64,000 nt of DNA. It comes from Dichetophora obliterata (lineage: Eukaryota > Arthropoda > Insecta > Diptera > Sciomyzidae). The stretch is taken from contig OY986435.1 of the NCBI GenBank assembly GCA_963920525.1, positions 226,331,293-226,395,292 on the forward strand, in the 5' to 3' direction. Under the pieces are notes generated by a model. The model did no database searches. It saw nothing but the letters and a program-made list of their open reading frames with translations, and was not told the DNA's origin. Every line of letters begins with the position of its first letter. Within the stretch, counting starts at the first letter, position 1. Shown piece by piece: positions 34,920-44,813 of the stretch. The position numbers and the translations under genes are program-made.

Positions 34920-35527
34920 CATGGCAGAATAACCAGGTAGATGCACAAAACAGTAACAACGGCGTTATTATAACGTCAAAATGAGCTGTTTTGAAAATGT
35001 TATCAATTCTTACTTACTTATTTATTCAGTTTTGAAAATGGATTTTCTGCACTGCCTATAACTTTCTCCCGTCGCGATAATTCGAAAACAGTTCATTAAT
35101 TGTTAGCTTCCGTTCAAGCACGATAAAATTAACAAACAATCGTCGATTTCATTAAATAAATTTCCAACAGCAATTTCACTTGTCAAAATATATATTGACA
35201 GTTTAAATCAGCCATACATAGCTACACAAATAAATTGGTTACTACACAATCGAAATAAGTAGTTGAATGAAAATTATATTAAAAATAAACTTTAATTTGC
35301 TTCATTGAAGGCTTCATTTATCTTAAAACACGGCTCATTTTATGAAATTTGTAAGGTTTTTGTTTAGTTTTTTACATGTTCTTACATAAAATCTGGGTAC
35401 TCAATTGATTTATACGGTTACAAGAAAATTATACATCCCTATGGCTGAACGAATAAACATAAATTGTCAATAGTATCATTATAGCTACGCCAATGCCGAA
35501 TTGCATCTACCTGGTTATTCTGCCATG
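34920..35527. mobile_element. CATGG-family MITE (608 bp), weak duplication
   Basis: The inverted ends share CATGGCAGAATAACCAGGT and ATGC beyond. The flanks CGTCAAGC and CAACAAAC agree in only five of eight positions, so the duplication is doubtful. The ends match the other CATGG family members in the first ten bases. Confidence 0.7.
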
Positions 35528-35821
35528 CAACAAACAAGACTCGAGATATAATAGAATTTTTTATAGAAAAAAGAATTGCTTCTCGTGTCTTCCTTGTCGT
35601 TGGTGTGTGTGTTGTAAACAAAATAAAGCGGTAAGCCTTGCTGATACCGTAAAGTTTTGTTTTAGGAATAATCACTAAGTAATTTTTTTTATCTTTTTCA
35701 GACACCGAATCAATGTTTTTTAAAGTGCAAAAGTTAAATGTACTCGTGCATCTAAAAAAATTATTTTAACAATAAAAAGCTTTTAACAAAAAATTTATAT
35801 TTACAAATTTTTATATTTGGG

Positions 35822-36080
35822 CGTGCAAAATCTATTTTGGTCCCCAGGTGCCAACAACCCTAACAACGCCACTAGGGTGCTTTATGGAGGAAATACCCAA
35901 TACTTCACGACGGATGAGCTGCAACAAGCTATTCTTCGAGCCTGGGACGATTTCAGCCAGCAACAAGTTCAGAATTTATTTGACTCAATGCAAAAACGAA
36001 TTTTTGAGGTTATAGAAAAAACGGAAACATTACCCGTTACTAAAATTAACAATAAAACTATGTCTGCAAAAAAAACCATC
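35822..36080 (+). pseudogene. Tc1-like transposase C-terminal fragment
   Basis: The frame shows WSPGANNPNNATRVLYG, a decayed form of the Tc1 block SPDLNPIENxWG, followed by LQQAILRAWDDFSQQ and NLFDSMQKRIFEVIE, the usual Tc1-family C-terminal helix. It differs from the Tc1-like copy at 5510-6769, so it is a separate family. Upstream catalytic domains are missing and no end repeats were found near it. Confidence 0.8.
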
Positions 36081-36654
36081 GCTTTTTATGAAGTAGGAAA
36101 ATGTTGTCATGCCCACAACAAAAGATATTTGTAAAAATCTAGTGCGGTTATAATTTTGCCACGGGGTGTATAATAAAACAGTGCCTGTTCGGCACAAAAT
36201 TATTTTTTGTATTCCCTTGAAAGTTTATCAACTTTTTAGATCTTGGTTTTTTAAACCCTCTTAATATTATTATCATTAAAGCCATAAAAAGATAAAAAAC
36301 ATAAATTTGATTTTTGTTCGGTTGATTTTTTCTTATAATATAGGCAAAAAAAATGCTTGCTATTCTTTGGCACAAAATCGAAAATCCAACTGACTTTAAT
36401 GTCAAATATATATCTTAATTTATTTTTATAATGTTGGTTAATCTTTTTTTCATAGAATCAAACGATTTGATTTTGCAAAATAAAAATAAAAATTACTTTC
36501 TGGCGAAAGTTTCCAATTTGGCAAAACCACTGAAAGGGTTAATATAAAAATAAAATGTCCATCGAAATTCCAAAAATTTTCTTTTAGATAAATAAATATC
36601 TTTAAAATGCAAAACAGAATAAAAAAGTAAGATGGTTTAAAAAATTGTCCAAAA

Positions 36655-37360
36655 GTTAAAATAGTTTTGAACTTGTAATGCTTGTTACTTAGTATTTTTA
36701 ACATTTCTATGTGTTTGTTGAAATGTTTGTTTTCAAAACAAAATTTTTTTTAATGTCACTATCTGAAAAGCAGGTGACAATTTTTATCAAAATTTATTTT
36801 TTTAAAAATCTTTTTTAAATTAATCTTCAAATTTTGTTTTGAAATCAAAAAACTACAACAAACACATAGAAATATGGCAGAACTGGAGAAGTTAGATGCA
36901 TTTCGGACTGCGTTCTCTTTCTCATATCAAAAATTGTCAAAGTCAGCTTTTTCCGAATGAAAACAAAAGGAAATCAATTGCCTCATTCAGCGAAGTCAAC
37001 AGTTGATAATTGGCTGTTGTGTTAAAATTCCTTGAGAAACATTTGCAATCAAATTATTTACATAATCAAACAATTACAAATATTAAATTAAATAATTTTC
37101 AACTTTTTTAACGTTTAGAGAGCTACGCATTCAGAGAAAAACATCGCTCACTAAGATATGGCTACCACAACAGTTGGCTGTTGATGCGGCCAATTTTCGC
37201 TTTCTCATCGTTTTCAGATATTCCATGAGCAGCCAACTTCGTTTTGACAGTTTCGGCAGTCTGCCTCTCCGAAATGCATATGTGTACCTTCTTATTCTAC
37301 CATGCATAGAAATATTTAAAATTCTGTGTAACTATTTTTACTTTGCCAGAATAGGGCTGT
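36655..37360. repeat. Inverted-repeat block interrupted by a hAT MITE
   Basis: 36687-36780 (TTTCTATGTGTTTGTTG... to GTGACAATTTTTATC) has its inverse at 36790-36872 and continues at 37305-37360, ending in ACTTTGCCAGAATAGGGCTG. The MITE at 36873-37304 splits the right arm. The same repeat appears at 9657-9812. Confidence 0.6.
36873..37304. mobile_element. CATGG-family hAT MITE (432 bp)
   Basis: A perfect 8-bp duplication CATAGAAA lies at 36865-36872 and 37305-37312. The ends are TATGGCAGAACTGGAGAAG and, reverse-complemented, CATGGTAGAATAAGAAGG, with ATGCATTTCGGA shared further in. No coding sequence. Confidence 0.9.
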
Positions 37361-37876
37361 AAAATTTCTAGCATTTGAAATAAAAAACATTTAATACAAT
37401 CAAAATCGGTTAATGCGTTAAAAATATATGTTGAAGTTATTAGAAAAGTAAAGGTTTTTCTCATTTTTGCTTATATATGCAGTACCTTCCAAACTCGAGC
37501 TGATGGCGAAAAACAGAACATTTCTATAATCTGCGTCGTAAATTCATGTACACCATTTCCAATTTGAATTAAAAAAATAGCAATTGAAATTCAACAACTC
37601 CATTTGAAACTTTAGAAAAGATCAATTGAAATTCAGAACAGATCAATTGACAGACATTAAAGATAATTTTAAATTCCGAAAATAGCAATTGGAATTCAGA
37701 AAAGATCATTCGAAACTCAGACAAAATTAGTTTAAATGCAAAATAGATCAATTGAAATGCAGAAAAGATCAGTTAAATTTCAGAAAGTCCATTTAAAATT
37801 AAAAATAGATAAATTGAAATTCTAAGGAGATTTAAGGAAAATCAGAAACTATCAATTATTATATCAAACTCGAAAT

Positions 37877-38055
37877 TTACCATTACCATAATCAATGCCT
37901 CAATGCCGTTAGCATAACCATTAAGATTTCCATAACCATCAATCACTATTACATAACTATTACTATTACTAATACTATTAGCATTACCATTACCAATATT
38001 ATTACCACTATCATTATCATTATGATTACCATTATTCTTACAATTACCATTAATA
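37877..38055 (+). repeat. ATTACC/ATTACTATT simple-repeat tract
   Basis: Variants of ATTACC, ATTATT and ACTATT repeat for about 180 bases. The - strand frame over it (37949-38134) is hydrophobic only because of this composition. Confidence 0.75.
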
Positions 38056-38176
38056 TGGTATTGATGCGATACAATAAATAAATTTTTTCTGAATTTCTAT
38101 TGATCTTACCTGAATTCAAAATTACCTTTTTCAATTTTAATAGATCTATTTGGAATCTATAGTAATAAAACTCAAT

Positions 38177-38203
38177 TTCTGTTTGTTTGTTTGTTTGTTT
38201 GGC
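38177..38203 (+). repeat. (GTTT)n microsatellite
   Basis: About six GTTT units, ending in GGCCTGTATAC. A similar tract opens many Helitron-type or LINE-derived repeats in flies. Confidence 0.8.
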
Positions 38204-40649
38204 CTGTATACAAATATAAGCGGCTCAACAGATTTTGCTCAAACTAGTTTAGTGCATCCTAGATTAAAATGTTACATACTTAGTTTTTGCTACGCCCCCT
38301 CCGAAATTTTTCAACTAACGGTAATTTTGTTATTATAATAGTTTTTAGTATCACTGACATATATTCACTGACATATATTCAAAATTGTAGAAATTTTCAG
38401 TCCAACGACTTTTTCATAAGGCATCGTTACCTAAGAATGAGAAAAAAAACGACATGACAATCAAAGTTTGGTCTTTCGATACAAATATCTCCGCTGTCCA
38501 TTAATATATTTCATTCAAATTTTTTTTGTTCAAAAGTTCAATAAAATCGCTTCACAAAAATAGGTTGAACTGTACCGTTAAGTCAGTGTAACTATGTTTT
38601 ATAATTATGTCAAAAACGGTCAAAAATATTGACTTTTTACTCAAAATATGACTCAAAAATTGTTTTTGTTGTAAAATTTAAATCAATTAAAAATTGCACA
38701 TCTGGCTACCTTTCATATGACAAAAAAGTTATCTAAGCGCAAAAATTATTTTACTGTTTTTGTCATCAAAACAACAAGGGTACCCCCTTTGATTTTTTTC
38801 CAAAAATTATTTTTTCAAAAATGTTATTTTCATATTTTTTACAAAACTCCAGTCTCAAAAATAATTAATGTGAAAAAATTACACCAATATCTCTTTCCAA
38901 TCAAAAGTTATAGCTAAAAATCTATTTTTTCATACCAGACTAACTATATAAAACTGAGTTTATCTCTAAGAATGCAGTTGTGTGTCTAGAATAATTACAA
39001 ACATTTTGGTCTATATAAAATCTTACTTATAGTAAAAATCTACTTAGTTTTTCGCCTCCCCATACCCCGCCTGTTAAATTTGTTTTGTTGTGATGGCTTT
39101 ATTTCTGCTCATTATTGTGTCACCGTTGTCACTCGGTTCTTTATTAATGGTACTTTAAATGTTGTATTTATATGACCATTTCATCGAAAAGATGACCGTG
39201 AATAGAATGCTGTAAAAGTTAATATTTTCATGTAATCAGTTTCAGCTATATGGCGATATAATAAAACAATTCTTTCATTGGTTTTGATTTGTGCTTTAAA
39301 TTCACAGATAGATGTCAATTTGTAAATACTATGCGTACAAACTATACACCTTGCGGTGAATAGCCGAATGATGTCTACCACAAGTTTCTTCAAATTTATT
39401 TTAATTTTTTTGCTGTTTCAAAAGATGAATATCTGATGTTCTTATGTAACTGGCAGATAAGTTTTTGCGAAAATGCTATTGCTACCAAACTTGTAAAATG
39501 TCAAATAATCTAGTACTACCAGTTTTTTCAGTCGCAGCGTCATCTAGCCGTCAATAACGGCTAAGTGTTGTCTACTTTTACAGTTGCGCCCTCAACACTT
39601 AAAAACATAGAATTGGATCAATTTAAATGTGCAGCTCACTTGCTGGATCATTTGATGTTTTTGTTTTGCTTGCAAATGCGATGATAAGATCCTGATCTCC
39701 CATGAAAAAAACGCAGCTAATATATATTTTAGTACAATCATTTTTAGTACAACGAATTTTTCATAAAACATTGATAGCTAAGAATTAGAAAAAAATTTTA
39801 TGAAAATCAAAGTTTTTACTTTTAATGCCAATATCTCTACTGTTTTTAATATACATATTTCATTAAAGTTTTTTTTTTGTTAAAAAGTTCAATATATTTT
39901 TTAATATAAGTTTTTGTTTAGATGTTAAAACGTCCATTTCTCAAGGACCCATTGAGTCCCACCATCATTTTTATATTGTTGAAAAGGTGCTTTTGCTAGC
40001 TTTAAGATTAAGTAAATATTTAAATTATTTTTAATTTTTAAAATATGGTTTTTGTACCCCTTCTTTGAATTCAATTAGCTCACCGCAAGTGATGGAGCCC
40101 CAACAACCAAAATTGTCCAAAACTTTTTTGGATTAAAGTTCTATTAACTTTCTAACGGTAGCTCAAACTAAAAATTCAACATGTTTTTCATTATTCCAGA
40201 ATTTAAAAAACATTTAATCGAGAATTTTATATTAAAATGTTTATATAAATTACTCTCGAGTAAGACTGGGTAAATCAGCTAATATCATATATAATTTCTG
40301 AATTTCAAGTTATCTTTATTGAATATCTGATTTCTTCTGAATTTCAGTTGAACTATTCTGAATATCAACAAATTTCGAGTTTCAATTCTATTTTGAATTC
40401 CAATTGATCTTTTCTGAATTTTCAATGATCCATTTTTGATTTAAAATGGTTTTTATGAAATTCAAACTGGTCTTTTCTGAATTTCAATTAATCTCTTCTG
40501 AATTTAAATTGACCTATTCTGAATTTCAATAAACATACTCCGAACTTAAATTGATTTTTCTGAATTCCAAATTCTGAATAGTTAATGAAATTTCTTAATT
40601 TCAATTGATCTACTCTGAAATACAATTGGAAATGGTGTAAAATATATTA

Positions 40650-42495
40650 TCGTATGTGCTGCAATTTTTCCACTGTTCCTATGTGTTATTGTTAGTTCCA
40701 CAACTTTAAGAAGAACAATTTTGTTGCCTGTGCACTATAATTTAATAAGACCCAAATTTTAAGGATTGACTGTTGCTTTAAAGTTCTTAAACCTCACTTC
40801 ATTGAGTAAGTAATAACGTTGTACATAATTTATAACATTTCAATAAAAAAAATGCCCAATTATTTGTTTTGGTATATTAATAAAAATGTATGGGTTCTCA
40901 AACATTTATTATTAATTTAATTTAATCTTCGGTCCATATTTTTTGGGGTCTTATTAAATACAGCGGATATTGTATTCTATTGTCAAAATAGCCAAATTTT
41001 TTTTGACTCGATTTCAGTCAGCAGTAATAAAGTTACTTTAAGTAATAAAGTTACTTTAAGTAATAAAGTTACTTTAAGTAATAAAGTACTTAGTTTTAAA
41101 TAAATTATATTTATTTTAAACAATGTTTATATATTCTTGCAAGTTTCACTCTTGTCATTAACGTCAAAGCTTAATAAAAGTATAAAAAAAAATTCTTTGA
41201 GCAAAATTTATTTGCAAATACAACGAAAATATATACACAAAAATATAAATATAACGCATAATTTTTTTTTATAATATACATAATTATTCAAGTGGATAAT
41301 GATTTAAACAATAAAACTAAAAACAGAAACCATAACGTAGTAAGTTTTTCATAATTACCATGCAATATAAATAATGTAAAAATTTTACATTACTTGAGTA
41401 TTGAAACTTTATAGGAAATAGTGTGTAATAGAAAGATTCAATAAAACTCAATATATTACAGCAAAAACAATAATAAAAAAATAAAACAACATTACCATAA
41501 ACAAGTTTGTGACAAATAATCATCAAAATAAATCCTTTAACACATGATTGTAAAAAGATACATCTATGTACATCAAGACAAATTATATTAATATTTTTAC
41601 TCAATAAAATCAATAATTGATCAATTTTGCATTTCCTTAACAAACTTAAAATGATTTTGTTATTATGAAGTTTTATTTTTGGTATACTACAGTTTATTTC
41701 TTTTTGCTCTAAAATAATCAAGATTTAAATGAAATAAAATGTTAACGTATATATTTATGAATAGTATATATATATAAATTATATATATGTAAGTGTATGT
41801 ATATGCACTACGTATTATTGTATACTTGCATAATAAATTCAAAATTGAAACAGTTGAAAATAAAATTCTTGGAAATCATAAATGTTAATATTTGTTTGGG
41901 TTACAAAAAAATATAAGATCATAATTTTTTTTCGAAAAACTTTTGGTATTTTTCCGCAAAAATTGCTTGAGATTTAGTGTCATTGATAAGTCAGAATTAC
42001 CAGCCGGCAAAAATAAACTTAAGTTCGAACTGCCTTTCTTCGATTCGAGGTATGTATTTGTTTTGTTTTTTTTTTCAATTGAATGAACAAAAAATAACAC
42101 ATTCACCTCAATATTAAAATAATACATTTTATTAAGTAAAGCAAAATTGCTTTTAGCGCATTTGCCAACTAACAACAACAAATCATTCATTAAAATAAGC
42201 ATCTTCTTTGCGATGTTTTTTTTGACAATGTTCATTACAAATTTTTTTTTGTTTGTTTAACAATATCGTTTTTATAAAAAAAAATTAAAAATTAACTTAC
42301 TACTTAATGTTATTTACAATTTATAATTATTCATTTAAAGATAATCATTTCATCAGTTTTTTTTAAAACTTTAAAATATTTAATAACAAATATTCTTAAT
42401 AATATACGAAACATTAAATAAATTAAAAAACTGCCAATACTTTTCTTAGCTCTTTCTTAATTATTTTGATGGAAATTGGAAAAGGAAAATGATCA
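40650..42495. other. AT-rich gap; right end is 3' flank of the CLCC1-like gene
   Basis: No gene is supported. The last part just below 42496 should be the 3' UTR of the - strand gene. It contains many A-runs; long - strand frames at 41317-41721 and 41885-42235 have no recognisable domain. Confidence 0.45.
41023..41094 (+). repeat. 18-bp tandem repeat, about 3.8 units
   Basis: The unit TAATAAAGTTACTTTAAG is repeated exactly three times and then partially (TAATAAAGTACTTAG). Each unit is itself partly palindromic (AAAGTTACTTT). Confidence 0.92.
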
Positions 42496-43526
42496 TTAAT
42501 TTTCAACAGCAAGATCTTTAGTATCTTCCAATGAGTCACTTGATATCGCGACAGTATTTTCTTTACAATCTTCAATGTTATTGTTTGTCGCTGGTTCCAG
42601 TGATTTAGTTGGCGAACTCGTATTTGCCTCAATTTGTTCCAGTACTTCTTGAACACCAGAAACTGCAGGTGTTGAGGAACTGTTACCATTTGTAACCAAT
42701 ATATTTGGTGTTTTAATGGCATTAAGTAACAGTTTTAGATTTTCACCCGATATGCGATCCTCGTTCAATGCATTATGTGGCAGTTGTTGGTGCTGTACAT
42801 GTGGATGTTGTTGTTGGTTGAGATGCAGTAAGGAGGCCCATGCTCGCGGACTTAGAATGTATTTATAAGTTAATTTAAGTACATATCCAATCAAAGAGAA
42901 AAGCAGAATTGGTGCTATCAAATTGTAGGGAAAAGAGAGATTGCCTATGTGATAAATTTTAAAAAATGTATATTTAAAATACTTTATTGACAATTATATT
43001 AATTGTTGTTTACTTGAAAATGAGGACGTTGTAGCTGTTAACTTTTCAATGAAAAGTTCGAATTGCTTCATAAACAATTCATTGAGATACATCATAAGCA
43101 CATGATCTGGTCGACAAAAGCGCATATTTAATTTTTTTGCTTTTCTACAATGACATTAATTTAATTTATATAGATTCCAAAAATAGGCAGCGTGGTACTT
43201 ACATCAGCTGCTTAATCTCCACTTTTTCATTGCTTTTCCAAAAAAATATTGACGAATACCAACGTGGTTCACTGGGCTGATTATCCTCGTTTATGTATTC
43301 AATTATTTCATCAATTTCTAGTTTCTTAAATGAGAATCAAAGCGTTTATATTAAAGCTTTACATATCAACTTAAGTTATCCAAACCCGATTGCATTCCAA
43401 GTAAGTGAAAAAGAAGCCGAACAAAAAGAAGCTTATAAAACCCATGCGAATGTAGCCAATTTTATAACGTTTGTGCAAGAACCAACAAAGCATAATTGCA
43501 GCAGCTACGATCAAAGTAAATTGAAT
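42496..43526 (-). CDS. CLCC1-like ER chloride-channel protein, exons 3-6 (C-terminal part)
   Basis: In coding order the exons are 43526-43386, 43324-43203, 43144-43014 and 42944-42496, with stop TAA at 42496-42498. Phases join cleanly (0, 2, 1). Acceptors are strong (long pyrimidine tract before 43526); the donor after 43386 is GTTTGG, which is weak. Exon 3 encodes two membrane segments (IQFTLIVAAAIMLCWFL and GFISFFLFGFFFTYL). Exon 4 holds EPRWYSSIFFW and exon 5 the AKKLNMRFCRPDHVL region, comparable to the short loop between CLCC1 membrane helices. Exon 6 starts with a third membrane segment (NLIAPILLFSLIGYVL) and ends in a Gln/His-rich, acidic, probably disordered tail. The layout of three membrane spans and a cytosolic tail fits CLCC1. 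Exons 1-2 lie at 57109-57790. Confidence 0.78.
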
Positions 43527-43966
43527 CTGCAAAAAAAAAAATTTTTAATAAATTTTTTCTAAAATTTATGATTTAACAAAATATTTTATATGCTTAAAAT
43601 GACACTGTGCGACAATTTCGGGGTTGTTGAAAGTAACTGCATATATTGAAATGGTTTGCAGTAGTTGGTTGCTCATAGAAAATACCCTCCAAGGGATTTT
43701 TCTAGACTATATCAAATAAGGTATTATTTAAGAGCAAAGTTTAATGACCTATTCACACATTTAATCTCTTTTATCTTCTAAGCAATGTGTAATTTTGACT
43801 GGAGATTTTCAACAAAGTGGTTGCAAATTTACTTTCCCACAAAATAGCTGAACTAATTCCCCACCTGTGTTCCCCATTGCGGTCAAATACACCTTCAGAT
43901 TTTAAAAATTTATATTACTCAGAATAGGTTGGTGATATCAATAACAGATTACCGAAAAATGTTTCC

Positions 43967-44340
43967 TTAATACTTGCGTAGTTTGAAAAACTCTGGATTT
44001 TTTTCAATAATTGCTATCAATTTTATAAATTCAAAATCAATCAATTCAAAATTTCCAAGTACCAGCGACCTAGCAGGCATTTTTTCTAGCGCGTAAGATG
44101 CTTTTGCGATAATAGCAAGCGTTTTATTTAGTCTTATGTCTCGATATGACTCTTCAAAAAGTGTATTTAATGAGTCCTCGTAAAGAGTATTTAACAAAAC
44201 TTCAACCTGGTCATCGACGACTTTTAAACGATTCGCAGAAGGGTCTTTAAATAGTCTCCAGATGATTATTGATCTCACTATCAACCTGCGCAAGCCGTGT
44301 ACCGGGCCAAGCTCTCCTGTATTCGCTGGACAGAACCGGC
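43967..44340 (-). pseudogene. Unidentified protein-like fragment with a frameshift
   Basis: The - strand frame from about 44240 down to 43971 reads like real protein (NTLFEESYRD, AIIAKASYALEKMPARSLVLGN, FIKLIAIIEKNPEF) with even composition. Just upstream a different frame gives SLARYTACAQVDSEINNHLETI, suggesting a single frameshift near 44245 in a longer coding sequence. I do not recognise the family. It lies within the CLCC1-like intron on the same strand. It may be a retropseudogene piece, an exon of another gene, or transposon-derived. Confidence 0.45.
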
Positions 44341-44813
44341 GGTTCCTAAACTGTTAAAGGTGTCATTAAGGGGCATTTTACCTAATATTTTCGAAATTTT
44401 AAGAGATTTTTAAGTAAGGATTTTGAAAAACAGTTGGAGATATTTGAGTAAATATTTTTTTATTGTTTTACGTAAGTATTAAAATAAAAAAAATTCGAGA
44501 CGTCACTTTCGCGTCACACATTCAGGACATCTCGAGTTTGGCTTATCTGAAACCAAAAAAGATAAAATTTGGTAAGAGCTTAAGCCTAATGTGAGAGGCT
44601 GACTTAGTCTGCGGAAAGAGAAAACACTGAAGCAGGCAGGCAGGCAGTCAGGTTTGCTTACTTGTTCCAGTGCGACAAAACTCGCTTGATACAATTTCAT
44701 ATAAATACGCTCGAAGTGTGCAGAGTGGCAGGCTGGCGCAGGTTTCTCGCAACTGATTTGTTTTTTTTTGCGTAGGTTTTTGTAATGTTTCAAGGAAACG
44801 GCGTTTTTTATTA

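Larger units (their letters stand above)
37545..40645. repeat. Large inverted pair of TTCTGAATTTCAATTGATC satellite arms
   Basis: 37560-37860 is built of diverged units whose complement, TTCTGAATTTCAATTGATC, builds 40290-40640. The outer borders CACCATTTCCAATTTG (37552) and CAATTGGAAATGGTG (40625) are inverse to each other. The 2.4-kb middle includes the simple repeats below and a diverged direct repeat (about 38395-38560 against 39745-39900). This looks like one large foldback element; no transposase is seen. Confidence 0.6.

Noticed and set aside
34912..35535. 8-bp target duplication around the CATGG-type MITE
   Set aside because: Only five of eight positions agree, which is near chance; the element is called from its ends only.
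41317..41721. 134-codon - strand frame downstream of the CLCC1-like gene
   Set aside because: Cys/Phe/Ile-rich, no family features and no splice signals; probably chance in the 3' flank.
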